This document shows, piece after piece, positions 48,592 through 56,498 of a stretch of DNA of 64,000 nucleotides; positions within the stretch are counted from its first letter, which is position 1, and every line of letters starts with the position of its first letter. The position numbers and the translations under genes were made by a program. The DNA is from Pyrobaculum neutrophilum V24Sta (GTDB lineage Archaea; Thermoproteota; Thermoprotei; Thermoproteales; Thermoproteaceae), in assembly GCF_000019805.1 (NCBI RefSeq), contig NC_010525.1, positions 1,054,001-1,118,000 on the forward strand. The letters are read 5' to 3'. The notes under the pieces are model-generated. The model was not told where the DNA came from. It made no database searches and saw only the letters and a list, made by a program, of their open reading frames with translations.

Positions 48592-50121
48592 TTATACATA
48601 TCCAAAGCGGGACGCCTCCTCCTTCACAGCCGTCTTGAGGTCAAGCCTCTTGAGCCACAGCAACTCCTCTATGGTTTTCCTCGCCGATATGGGGTCCTCC
48701 ATCTCTGCCGCTTTTACCAAGGCCTCCATCCTCAGCGCAAGCTCCTTCTTGAGGTCAACGCCGTACATCTCCTCTACGTAGCTAGACACAGCCGGCGTAA
48801 GCGCCGAGACCTCTGCCACCTGCGCCCTACCCCCCTCGACGACGACCGCCTTCGCCTCTTTTACAAATCGGGTGCCGCCTATCGCAGATAGCTGGATTAT
48901 CAACATGCCGTGTAGACCCTCGGGGGGAGCCTCGGCCTCCACTATGCGCAAGACGGCGTCTTTAACCGTGTCGGCGTGCATCGTCGTCAACGCGCCGTGT
49001 CCAGTGAGCTTGTAGTTGACCAGGGTCCTGAGCTCCGCCGGCGTTCTCGCCTCGGCTAGGGCGACGACGGTGTGCATCGTGCCGTACCTCAGGGCTTGAT
49101 CCAGCGCCGCCCACAGCTTCTCCTCCCCCGGCACGGAGATGTGGAGGAGTTGCCCATCTAGGGGGGCCCAGATCTCCCTAGCCCCCCTCTCCACCACAAC
49201 GACCTGGAACCACGGCGGGGTGAGGTAGAGGAGCTGGTTTAGCTGCGTCGTTTTTCCGGAGCCCATACCGCCTGAGAACACCACGCCCCCTTTAGTCTCC
49301 AGGACAAGAGAGGCCAGAGCCAACAGCTCCAGCCCCTCTGGGCTGTAGGCGCTGGACACCCGCTCCGTCTCGAGCCTTGGCCTTGAGAGATACGGCCTCA
49401 GCAACGCCTTGGAGGGCTTGGGGTAGGCGGACGTCTTCCTGATGTTGACGTTGTACTCGATTAGATCTGCGGCTATCCTCGCCTTGTGCACCGGGTCCTC
49501 CCGCGTCAACATGGGCTTGTCCATGGTGAGAGAGGGGAGAAGCTGCTTCACTACCACATACATCAGGGGCTCGGGTATGGTGATGTTGGTGGGGAGGCGG
49601 ATCTCGTTTCTCACCGCGACGACTCGCCTGTACCTCCCCAGCTCCACCACCTGGAACCTGAGGTACTCCAGCTGCTCCCGTAGGTTCTTGGGGACGTATG
49701 TGTATTTGGCGGCCGGCGCCGTGGCTTGGGGAATAACTATCTCGGTCAGCAGGGGGTCCTTCATCATGGCCTCCAACGCGCCGTATCCCATGTAGTCCCG
49801 CGCGCCTGACCACCGGTCCAGGAGGTAGTGGACCACCTCTCTGTAGTCTCTGTACAAAGCCCAGATGGCCCTATCGCGGAGGCCCTCCGCTATAGATTTA
49901 ACCACCTTTGGGTACTCCTTCTCGTCGGGGGGCACGGCGCCTCTAAGCATCACGAGCAGAAGCGCCGTCTGTAAATCGTCGGGGAGATCCGGATCGATTA
50001 CGACGTACATGAGGTCCTCGGTTATGCAGACGTCTGTCCTAAGCCCTCTGTCGACGATCACCCCCTCCCTCCTCAGCCAACACCTAGATCTAAGGCTTTT
50101 GTCGGCGTGGGCGTAGATCAT
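48592..50121 (-). CDS. Type II/IV secretion-type ATPase (TadA/VirB11/FlaI-like)
   Basis: 509-residue hexameric motor ATPase for filament assembly or secretion. N-terminal domain to about 260 with LTEIVIPQATAPAAKYTYV, typical of the family's N2 region. Walker A SGGMGSGKTTQLNQLL at about 283-298; Asp-box-like region around WFQVVVVERGAREIWAP (the usual IED-like glutamate); His-box TTMHADTV (GALTTMHAD) near 410. It starts inside the stop of the ParA-like gene (4-base overlap). Confidence 0.9.
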   Translation of the reverse strand: MIYAHADKSLRSRCWLRREGVIVDRGLRTDVCITEDLMYVVIDPDLPDDLQTALLLVMLRGAVPPDEKEYPKVVKSIAEGLRDRAIWALYRDYREVVHYLLDRWSGARDYMGYGALEAMMKDPLLTEIVIPQATAPAAKYTYVPKNLREQLEYLRFQVVELGRYRRVVAVRNEIRLPTNITIPEPLMYVVVKQLLPSLTMDKPMLTREDPVHKARIAADLIEYNVNIRKTSAYPKPSKALLRPYLSRPRLETERVSSAYSPEGLELLALASLVLETKGGVVFSGGMGSGKTTQLNQLLYLTPPWFQVVVVERGAREIWAPLDGQLLHISVPGEEKLWAALDQALRYGTMHTVVALAEARTPAELRTLVNYKLTGHGALTTMHADTVKDAVLRIVEAEAPPEGLHGMLIIQLSAIGGTRFVKEAKAVVVEGGRAQVAEVSALTPAVSSYVEEMYGVDLKKELALRMEALVKAAEMEDPISARKTIEELLWLKRLDLKTAVKEEASRFGYV

Positions 50122-50822
50122 GAGAGCTTTATCCGCGTAACGATGTGTTCAACCGACCTCCGGTTTTCCCTATCCCGTAGCACGGAGCTGGCCACGGACT
50201 CGCCGTAGTACTCGCTTATGGCAACCCGCTTCAGCACCACAGGCGCGATCTTTCTAGCCAACTTCACCTCGTCCTTTTCCACCATGTTGACCACCACCAG
50301 CGCTGAGTAGGCCATATAGCGGCGGTACTGCTCCGCCTTTATGTCGGAGATCCTCGAAATGAGGCGGCGGTCCGCCATGAATATGTTGTACACCCCGGCG
50401 CTCTGGAGCTTCGACAGCAGCTCGGCCCTGAGAGCCGCCGTGGTGTCTACGACCACGGTGTCCACCGGGATCCTCAGCTTTGTGACAAACTTCGGCATGT
50501 AGCTCATCCACTCGAGCATCGCCTCGCCGAAGTCCTTCACCACGTCCTCCCCCAGCCGCTGGTACAGCTCGAAGGCTTCGTAGCCCGGCATGAGGTAGAG
50601 GACGGGGGATATCCTGTGGACGTAGGGCGCGCCGCCCTTTAAGAAGGGCGCCAGCCAACCCGGCCTCCTTGGCGCTCTGAACAACTGCGATAGGTCTGCC
50701 TTCTCCCAGTCCATGTCTACCAACAACGTGTAGCCCTTGGCCACAGCCAACACGCTCGCCAGCGTGGTCTTCCCAACGCCCCCGTCTAGCGACGAGATCA
50801 GGACCAGCTTTATGGGTCTCAC
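50118..50822 (-). CDS. ParA/MinD-like P-loop ATPase (TadZ/CpaE-like position)
   Basis: 234 residues. P-loop SLDGGVGKTTLASVLA near residue 12: the deviant Walker A usually reads KGGxGK[TS]T, but the signature lysine is Asp here. VVVDTTAALRAELL contains the Walker B region (VVVDT). Located beside the secretion ATPase as TadZ/CpaE is in Tad loci, where it places the machine at the pole. Overlaps both neighbours by 4 bases. Confidence 0.8.
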   Translation of the reverse strand: MRPIKLVLISSLDGGVGKTTLASVLAVAKGYTLLVDMDWEKADLSQLFRAPRRPGWLAPFLKGGAPYVHRISPVLYLMPGYEAFELYQRLGEDVVKDFGEAMLEWMSYMPKFVTKLRIPVDTVVVDTTAALRAELLSKLQSAGVYNIFMADRRLISRISDIKAEQYRRYMAYSALVVVNMVEKDEVKLARKIAPVVLKRVAISEYYGESVASSVLRDRENRRSVEHIVTRIKLS

Positions 50823-51118
50823 AGCCTCTCCGCCAGCCTCCGGTATACCAAGGCTGCCGCCGCTCTCTTTAAACTTTCGCCGTCTGTCACAGGGCCGACC
50901 TCCCTTCTAATTTCCCTCAAGACGTATGAGGCGGCCTTTTTGTCGGATAGGCTCTCCAACCTCAAGAGGGAGGGCCTCAGCTTGACCCCGCCTCCTTTTA
51001 CGTTAAGCAGGGCGAGGCGCGCCGCGATGCATATATCCCTGTGGGCTCTGTAGAACGCCTCATCTCTACAAGCCTCGGACACCTTCTTGAGCAACTCCGA
51101 GGCGGCTCCGTCAAGCAT
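50819..51118 (-). CDS. Hypothetical protein, filament locus
   Basis: 99 residues, helical, soluble, unrecognised. Two cysteines near the N-terminus (EACRD and DICIA). ASYVLREIRREVGPV and AAAALVYRRLAERL are amphipathic. It overlaps the upstream gene by 8 bases and the ParA-like gene by 4. Confidence 0.6.
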   Translation of the reverse strand: MLDGAASELLKKVSEACRDEAFYRAHRDICIAARLALLNVKGGGVKLRPSLLRLESLSDKKAASYVLREIRREVGPVTDGESLKRAAAALVYRRLAERL

Positions 51119-51704
51119 AGCACATCCTGAGCCTTTCGGGGTCCTCCGCCACCTTTTTCACCACCTCTGCGAAGGCGGCGTCTAGCTCGATCTTCTCCCT
51201 CAGCACCTTCACCAACTCGTCCAACGCCCACCCGCCCCCCCTCGGCTGTACAACCTGGGGGTTGCCCCTCCGCCCCAGCCGCCTCCTCAAGGCCTCAACC
51301 ACGACGTCGGGCTCTTCACATAGCAACGGGTACTCGCCGCAGAGGCCCGCGTATCGCACCACCTCTGGGTTTATCTGAAAGAGAGGCACCTTATCCACCT
51401 TAAGCGCGAACTCCACAAGCGTCTTGACGGCCTCGGCCGCCTCTCCCCACCTAAACCTCCGGATAAAGGTGGCGGTTGGACAGCTCGTGACTCTGGGCTT
51501 CACCCTGCCGTATATGACGTTTAGATCCTCCACCGAGGCGACGATATATACAACGACCGCCTCTCCCCGTCTGCACAAGGGCTCCACCTCCGCCGGATCC
51601 GCCATGTGGAACTCCTTAAGCAGGCTCACCCCCCTGGGCGGGGGGCCCCACCTCATCTCCCACCCCTCCCCCAGCCAACTCTTTACCTCTGTCAGCGTCG
51701 TCAT
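51111..51704 (-). CDS. Hypothetical protein, filament locus
   Basis: 197 residues from ATG 51704 (MTTLTEVKSWLGEGWEMRWG). Soluble, mixed alpha/beta; VVVYIVASVEDLNVIYGRV and PLFQINPEVVRYAGL give the look of a globular domain, followed by a charged helical tail. Unrecognised. ATG overlaps the preceding TGA by 4 bases, so a longer upstream frame is not used. Confidence 0.65.
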   Translation of the reverse strand: MTTLTEVKSWLGEGWEMRWGPPPRGVSLLKEFHMADPAEVEPLCRRGEAVVVYIVASVEDLNVIYGRVKPRVTSCPTATFIRRFRWGEAAEAVKTLVEFALKVDKVPLFQINPEVVRYAGLCGEYPLLCEEPDVVVEALRRRLGRRGNPQVVQPRGGGWALDELVKVLREKIELDAAFAEVVKKVAEDPERLRMCYA

Positions 51705-52366
51705 AACGCCGAGATGTACAAACCTTCGGAGCTTGGGTTTTTTGTACAAGACGGCGAGGTGCACATCCTCCCCAATAGGGCGTCTATATGCGCCAACCTG
51801 CCCGTGTCTAGCCAATACAGCCACTCAGCCAGGTGCCTATTTCTCCTATCTCTCCACCTAGTCCACGCAACCCATGCGTACCCCCTGCTATGGGCCAGCT
51901 CCCTAAGCTCTGCGGGAAAAGCGCGTCTAAAGACCTCAAGCGGCTGCAGACGCGGCACCTCCGACACCCAGCGGAAAATCGTGGAAGCCCTGTTCCGCCA
52001 GGTGTACCTCACGCCGGGTTTATCAAGCGACGACAGGAGAAAACAAGGCGAAACCTGAACCCTCACGTCAAGACGCTCACCAGTCTCCACGTAGAGCCAC
52101 CTCGCTCTGGCGTGAGGAGCTACGTAGCCTCCCTCGACAAACAGCGTCCACTCATTCCTGAAGGGCCCCCCCACCTCGAGCCCACGTAGACCCACCCACA
52201 ATATCCCCGGGTTATCGGCAACCAACTGCACCAGGTCGTCCACGTCGCGCGCAAGATGCCTAAACCTCCTCACCAACTCGCCGCTGAGCCTCTCCCCCAG
52301 CAGGAGTAGCCAGTCGTCGGGGGAGCTGTGGAGGAATATACATGGGTCCGCCCTAGGCTTAAACAC
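51701..52366 (-). CDS. Hypothetical protein, first gene of the filament locus
   Basis: 221 residues, unrecognised. Rich in Trp and Arg (WLLLLGERLSGELVRRFRHL; WVAWTRWRDRRNRHLAEWLYWL), soluble. GTG at 52366; GCTTTTAAAGAG at about 52379-52390 is a canonical TATA box, apparently the main promoter of the 12.5-kb locus. This is the only canonical TATA box found before a gene of the locus. Confidence 0.65.
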   Translation of the reverse strand: MFKPRADPCIFLHSSPDDWLLLLGERLSGELVRRFRHLARDVDDLVQLVADNPGILWVGLRGLEVGGPFRNEWTLFVEGGYVAPHARARWLYVETGERLDVRVQVSPCFLLSSLDKPGVRYTWRNRASTIFRWVSEVPRLQPLEVFRRAFPAELRELAHSRGYAWVAWTRWRDRRNRHLAEWLYWLDTGRLAHIDALLGRMCTSPSCTKNPSSEGLYISAL

Positions 52367-52399
52367 GTATGAAATCCCTCTTTAAAAGCACGTCCAGGG

Positions 52400-52474
52400 T
52401 GGTGGACCGGCCGGGATTCGAACCCGGGATCTCCCGCGTGCAAGGCGGGCATCCTTCCGCTAGACTACCGGCCC
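52400..52474 (-). tRNA. tRNA-Ala (anticodon UGC)
   Basis: Full cloverleaf on the minus strand: 7-bp acceptor GGGCCGG/CCGGTCC containing the G3:U70 identity pair of tRNA-Ala, D arm, anticodon stem CCCGC/GCGGG with loop CTTGCAC (anticodon TGC), T arm CCGGG-TTCGAAT-CCCGG. Discriminator A73 at 52403 and an encoded CCA (52400-52402). No intron. TATA AGTTTTAAGG at about 52494-52503. Confidence 0.97.
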
Positions 52475-52618
52475 CGCCACACACCAACCAACACCTTAAA
52501 ACTTTTCCGCCACCCATCAAGCCCCGGAGTCCTCAGACGCCTTGTGGTCTCTCCAACGGCTGCGAAAGGAGGCGCCCGCTGGCGGGAGGAGAGGGCGTTG
52601 TATTACAACAGAGCCCCC
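52475..52618. other. Gap upstream of tRNA-Ala, no gene seen
   Basis: Contains the tRNA-Ala promoter near 52495-52503. The rest is GC-rich with no supported gene. Confidence 0.4.
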
Positions 52619-53221
52619 TTAGGACGGGGAGGCGGTCGTGTTTTCTTCGTTTAGCCAAACGGGCGGTGGGTGGGCCTTCTGGGGCTTCACCACGGTGTAT
52701 CCGCTTGCTGTTTTCACGGCGTGGTGACGGGTCCTCATAAGCTCGAACAAAAGGCTCCCTAGGTGGTTGAGGACGAATATAGCCTCCCTCCCCTCCTCTA
52801 CCGCCGCGAGCCTCCGCTCTACCCACCTAACCCAGACTCTCGCGTTGTTGATGGTGGCGCAACAGCGATCTAGGCATATCAACCAACCCAGCGGCGTGTC
52901 GGACAACATGGGGTAAACGCACCTAACCGCCTTCTGCAACATGGAGACGCTTTTGGTGTAGTACTTCTCCGCGCCAGTGGATAGGTAAAAGCCAAGGTAG
53001 AAGAGAGACCAGTAGGCTCTCATGAGGCACTTCCTCTGCCTTCTACATAGCACCGCCGCGGCGTTTATATAGCTTAGGGCGGTCTCCAGGGCCCCGAACA
53101 CCTTGATGATCCCCGACGCCTTAGAGACGCAGAGCTGTCTTCCAAACCAAAGAACTTCCGTGTCTCCAAGGTCGCCTGGGCACGTTCCAGCGTATATACA
53201 AGGCTTGCTAACTACCGGCAC
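52619..53221 (-). CDS. Cysteine-rich hypothetical protein
   Basis: 200 residues with ten cysteines, not recognised. Helical core (YINAAAVLCRRQRKCLMRAY, SMLQKAVRCVYPML, WLICLDRCCATINNARVWVRW), ending in a polar tail. No standard zinc or Fe-S spacing, though CRRQRKC and CLDRCC are close pairs. It follows the 72-residue gene by 15 bases and is probably co-transcribed with it. Confidence 0.6.
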   Translation of the reverse strand: MPVVSKPCIYAGTCPGDLGDTEVLWFGRQLCVSKASGIIKVFGALETALSYINAAAVLCRRQRKCLMRAYWSLFYLGFYLSTGAEKYYTKSVSMLQKAVRCVYPMLSDTPLGWLICLDRCCATINNARVWVRWVERRLAAVEEGREAIFVLNHLGSLLFELMRTRHHAVKTASGYTVVKPQKAHPPPVWLNEENTTASPS

Positions 53222-53236
53222 GTAGTCTCCCGGCCC

Positions 53237-53455
53237 CTATTTTAAATCTATGCTCGTAAAAACAGCGGGCGGCAAGCTCTTCACCACATGCCACACGGCG
53301 CTACGCGTCTCCTCGGTGTATGGAATCACGATCTTGTTGCCCTCTACCCTTGGGGCAACGACGTAACCCCTGGCCCTCAGCTCCCCCACGATCCTCCTAT
53401 AGACTTGCTCCACCAGATACGGCGTGTTGAGGGTTATAGAGATGGCCTTCTCCAT
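53237..53455 (-). CDS. Small hypothetical protein
   Basis: 72 residues from ATG 53455 (MEKAISITLNTPYLVEQVYR). Alpha/beta text with VYRRIVGELRARGYVVAPRVEGNKIVIPY. ATG chosen because GTTTATATTT (53473-53482) is 18-27 bases upstream. Unrecognised; likely partner of the cysteine-rich protein just downstream. Confidence 0.62.
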   Translation of the reverse strand: MEKAISITLNTPYLVEQVYRRIVGELRARGYVVAPRVEGNKIVIPYTEETRSAVWHVVKSLPPAVFTSIDLK

Positions 53456-53539
53456 ATATAGACCCCCCAACTCGAAATATAAACTTTTTCCGCCCATCTC
53501 CAGCGAAAAAGATTAAAACGTGGGTGTATAAACACGGCG

Positions 53540-53648
53540 AGCCCGGTCGTCTAGCGGCCAAAGGACAACCCGGCTTGGGATGCGGGGCTTTGGACAGTGC
53601 CGCCGGCACCCACAACCCGTGGCCCGGGTTCGAATCCCGGCCGGGCTA
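53540..53648 (+). tRNA. tRNA-Gln (UUG), probably with two introns
   Basis: Acceptor AGCCCGG/CCGGGCT (53540-53546 with 53641-53647), D arm GTCT/GGA(C or T), T arm CCGGG-TTCGAAT-CCCGG, A73 at 53648, CCA encoded after it. The middle is about 35 bases too long. Removing about 53566-53580 and about 53596-53615 leaves stem CGGGG, loop CTTTGGA and stem CCCCG, a normal tRNA-Gln(TTG) anticodon arm. The second insert holds a GTGCC/GGCAC hairpin. Splice points are accurate to about one or two bases; I could not show both bulge-helix-bulge motifs. A tRNA-Pro reading (loop CTTGGGA) was rejected. Confidence 0.8.
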
Positions 53649-53752
53649 CCACCGCCCTCACCCCTTCATACGTAGCCGTAGTCCTGCCGAGCACTGCCTC
53701 TTCGGTAGTTGGGACGCGGGAAAAATCTATATTGACCACCCCCTTGTCTATA

Positions 53753-54163
53753 GTGCTCGCCCGGGATTTTGCAAAAAGGCCGGTGGTGACCTCTACGCCC
53801 GACGCCTCAATTAGGGAGGTGGCGTCGATTATGTCGAGCCGTCGGATCGGCCTCGTAGTTATCGTTGATAGGCGCAATCCCGAGTTGGTGGTCGGCGTTG
53901 TGTCTGAACGCGACATAATTAGGGCCGTGGCCCAAGGGCTAGACCTGGGCAGGCCTGTGGAGGAGGTCATGTCGGCCCCCGCCATCGCCGTTGAAGCGGA
54001 GGAGCCGGTTTGGAGGGTGGCCGAGATCATGCAGAGACACGGGATAAGACATGTGGTTGTGACAAGGGGAGGCCGTCTTTATGGCGTCATCTCCATAAGG
54101 GATCTCCTCGCCGAACGCGCCGCGTTGAAAACGCTAGCTGAACACGCCAGAGAAATATTTTAA
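53753..54163 (+). CDS. CBS-pair domain protein
   Basis: 136 residues, two CBS motifs forming one Bateman module: residues about 8-60 (PVVTSTPDASIREVASIMSS, LVVIVDRRNPELVVGVVSERDI) and about 70-125 (APAIAVEAEEPVWRVAEIM, HVVVTRGGRLYGVISIRDL). Such modules bind adenosyl compounds and act as sensors. GTG at 53753 fits ATCTATATTG at 53726-53735. Followed by a UspA gene. Confidence 0.88.
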   Translation: MLARDFAKRPVVTSTPDASIREVASIMSSRRIGLVVIVDRRNPELVVGVVSERDIIRAVAQGLDLGRPVEEVMSAPAIAVEAEEPVWRVAEIMQRHGIRHVVVTRGGRLYGVISIRDLLAERAALKTLAEHAREIF

Positions 54164-54183
54164 ATAACTACTTCGGCATAAAC

Positions 54184-54597
54184 ATGGATAAGATCGTGGT
54201 CGGCTACGACGGCTCCGTGCAGGCAAAGAAGGCGCTCAGCAAGGCGAAGGAGCTGGCGGAAAAGTTCGGCGCTAAGATATATATAGTTCACGTCATCGAT
54301 ACGGCTGTCCTCTCCCTATCTGACGTCTTCTCTTCTCCAACCGTGTTGGCAAGCCTTAGGGAGAAGGCTGAACAGCTAGTCAAGGAGGCCGTCCAAACGG
54401 TGGGGGGCAACGCCGAGGGGAAGATACTCGAGGGAGATCCGGCCCACGAGATCGTGAAATTCGCCAGGGAGGTAAACGCCAGCTTGATCGTGCTAGGCGC
54501 AAGAGGCCTTTCAACCATAAGGCGGGTTCTCATGGGTAGCGTATCTTCTAGGGTAGTCCAGGAGTCTCCCATCGACGTTCTGATAGTCAAGGGCTAG
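54184..54597 (+). CDS. UspA family universal stress protein
   Basis: 137 residues. IVVGYDGSVQAKKALSKA at the start and LIVLGARGLSTIRRVLMGSVS with the ATP-binding G-x2-G-x9-G(S/T) motif near the C-terminus, so probably ATP-binding. Could act with the CBS protein upstream. Overlaps the convergent MFS gene by 11 bases. Confidence 0.92.
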   Translation: MDKIVVGYDGSVQAKKALSKAKELAEKFGAKIYIVHVIDTAVLSLSDVFSSPTVLASLREKAEQLVKEAVQTVGGNAEGKILEGDPAHEIVKFAREVNASLIVLGARGLSTIRRVLMGSVSSRVVQESPIDVLIVKG

Positions 54598-55780
54598 CCA
54601 GCCTCCGCAATAGCGGTAGAGACGCGGCCGCGAGGGCTATCCCAGACGCCAGAAAGGCCAGGTGGGGAGAGGCGGCGTATAGGTGTGCAATAGAGACGCC
54701 TCCGGCTATCGACCCCATATATTCAAGCGCAAGCGTGGAGCCCATAACCCGCCCCCTGTTTTCCGGCGTGATTAAGTCGCCTACCAACGCCCTTCTAATA
54801 GACATGGCGACCTCGCCGCCTACCCCCACGATTATCGCCGCTGTAACGAGCGATACGATGTTTTTCCAGAGCCCGAGCATGAGGTAGCCCACCGACATGA
54901 GGAGAAGCCCCGAAAACAGCGCGGTGACCCGAGGCGCTTTATCTATGACAGACATCAGGACAAGGCCGAACAAGATCCCAACGGCAGTCGCGGCGCTCTG
55001 CGTCACTCCCCACGACGTGTTGTCGATGCCCACCACGTTTACGGCATACAACACGCCGAAAGTCTGTAGAGCCGTTCCAGCAAACGACGTCACAAACCCA
55101 AGGAAGGCGACGTACGCCATAAAGGGAGACATGAGGCGGACCCCCCTCCAGATGGCGTAGGACCTCACGACCTCGCGCAGTAGCCGTCTCCCGTCCAACG
55201 GACGTACCTCTATCGTCTCCTCCAACGCCCTCATCCGTAGCACGGCCACAGTCACCGATACAAGGCCGGACAGCACGAAGGAGAGACGCATGCCGAGTAG
55301 CCCCATGTGATCCAACAGATAGCCCCCCACCGGCGGCAGAAAAAGCCACGGCACCTGGGGGAGCACTGCCGTCAACATCATGCCGCCGCCCCTCCTGTGG
55401 GGCGGCAGGGAGTCCAGCAGTATGGCGGTTAACGCCGGTTGGTAGAAGTGAAGAGCCCAGTCCACCACATACACCACGGCGAACTGCCTCCAGTCCTGCA
55501 CCACCGCGTAGAGGAACTGCACAGCCGCTATGCCCCAGGTCCCCACCACGATAGACCTCTTCCTCCCCACCACGTCCGTTAAAACACCCCCTGGGAGTAT
55601 TGTGAGAAGCACCGCCAGAGACCCCAAGGATCTCACCAGCCCTATCTCGATGTCGGAAGCGCCAAGCATGTGGAGGTACATCGACATGTATGGCTGAGTC
55701 AGAGAGCCGGAGATCGCGAACAGAAACCACGACACCACCATAGCTCCGACGTTCCCCCTAAGCCAATATGAGAGGCCCAC
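54587..55780 (-). CDS. Major facilitator superfamily transporter
   Basis: 397 residues with about twelve hydrophobic segments. MFS motif A-like GGVLTDVVGRKRSIVVG between helices 2 and 3, and GDLITPENRGRVMGS in the second half. Substrate unknown. GTG at 55780; promoter within the palindrome at 55802-55819. Confidence 0.87.
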   Translation of the reverse strand: MGLSYWLRGNVGAMVVSWFLFAISGSLTQPYMSMYLHMLGASDIEIGLVRSLGSLAVLLTILPGGVLTDVVGRKRSIVVGTWGIAAVQFLYAVVQDWRQFAVVYVVDWALHFYQPALTAILLDSLPPHRRGGGMMLTAVLPQVPWLFLPPVGGYLLDHMGLLGMRLSFVLSGLVSVTVAVLRMRALEETIEVRPLDGRRLLREVVRSYAIWRGVRLMSPFMAYVAFLGFVTSFAGTALQTFGVLYAVNVVGIDNTSWGVTQSAATAVGILFGLVLMSVIDKAPRVTALFSGLLLMSVGYLMLGLWKNIVSLVTAAIIVGVGGEVAMSIRRALVGDLITPENRGRVMGSTLALEYMGSIAGGVSIAHLYAASPHLAFLASGIALAAASLPLLRRLASP

Positions 55781-55801
55781 GTTGCCGCCTCATACAAACC
55801 G

Positions 55802-55819
55802 CTTTATAAATTTATAAAG
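55802..55819. promoter_or_regulatory. 18-bp perfect palindrome, bidirectional TATA
   Basis: CTTTATAAATTTATAAAG is a perfect palindrome holding two overlapping TATA boxes. The left one is 22-29 bases from the MFS start (55780), the right one about 20-28 from the plus-strand start (55839). Confidence 0.7.
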
Positions 55820-55838
55820 TGGGGCCTACGGACGCGCT

Positions 55839-56498
55839 ATGAACAACTGGCTTATAATGGCGATAGCCTTCGCCGCCACCGCGGGTCTGCTCTTTGCCAC
55901 CTTGGCTACGGGAGCCTATGGCAGAGAACCCCTGTTTAAGCCCTACTGGGAGGACCAAGCCAAGCGGCAGGAAATCCTGGGCAAAGCGGCTCAAATCGGC
56001 GTTCTAGCCCAGAGGGGCTCCCAAGGCGTCGTCGTTGTGGGGTACCGCGACCAACTAAACGCCACGAACCGCCAGGAGCTGCTAGCCACGTTAAACGAGC
56101 TCCTCAAGGCCGCCGACGGCTACACCGTCTACCTCGCCCCGTGGGCCACAGACAACGCCACCAAGCGCTACCTCTCCCTCCTCTACAGCGGGAAGATAGC
56201 CCTCCAAGACTACCTACGGGGGAGGGTGGAGACCTCCACTTTATACGACCAACGTGTGGATCAAGCGCTGGACCTCGCGACGCTGGTGGCTAATACATAT
56301 GGACAGTACAGACCGCTCGGCGGCTCTCCGGTTTCACAGACGCCGCCTATATACGTCGCCATATTCCGCAACGACACCTCATACGTCGTGTATGAGCCCT
56401 TCACAGTCGGCAGAGACCGAACCTACGCCGACTGGTTCAAGTGGGTGAAGACCGCCATCGTGAACCTAGGTCAGGAACAGGGCAAGGTAACTCCATAG
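55839..56498 (+). CDS. Hypothetical secreted or membrane-anchored protein
   Basis: 219 residues. N-terminal hydrophobic helix (LIMAIAFAATAGLLFATLATG), then a soluble domain with sequons (NAT, NAT, NDT). No cysteine. The centre VVVVGYRDQLNATNRQELL and TVYLAPWATDNATKRYLSL is unrecognised. Divergent from the MFS gene; 3' end overlaps the convergent TauE gene by 33 bases. Confidence 0.65.
   Translation: MNNWLIMAIAFAATAGLLFATLATGAYGREPLFKPYWEDQAKRQEILGKAAQIGVLAQRGSQGVVVVGYRDQLNATNRQELLATLNELLKAADGYTVYLAPWATDNATKRYLSLLYSGKIALQDYLRGRVETSTLYDQRVDQALDLATLVANTYGQYRPLGGSPVSQTPPIYVAIFRNDTSYVVYEPFTVGRDRTYADWFKWVKTAIVNLGQEQGKVTP

Noticed and set aside
52476-52618. Possible C/D box sRNA on the minus strand (CTGA and TTGATGG words)
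   Set aside because: Box spacing does not fit and no second pair of boxes was found.
53562-53590. tRNA-Pro(UGG) reading of the intron-bearing tRNA
   Set aside because: The loop CTTGGGA cannot be closed by a matching 3' anticodon stem, and the acceptor AGCCCGG is typical of tRNA-Gln.
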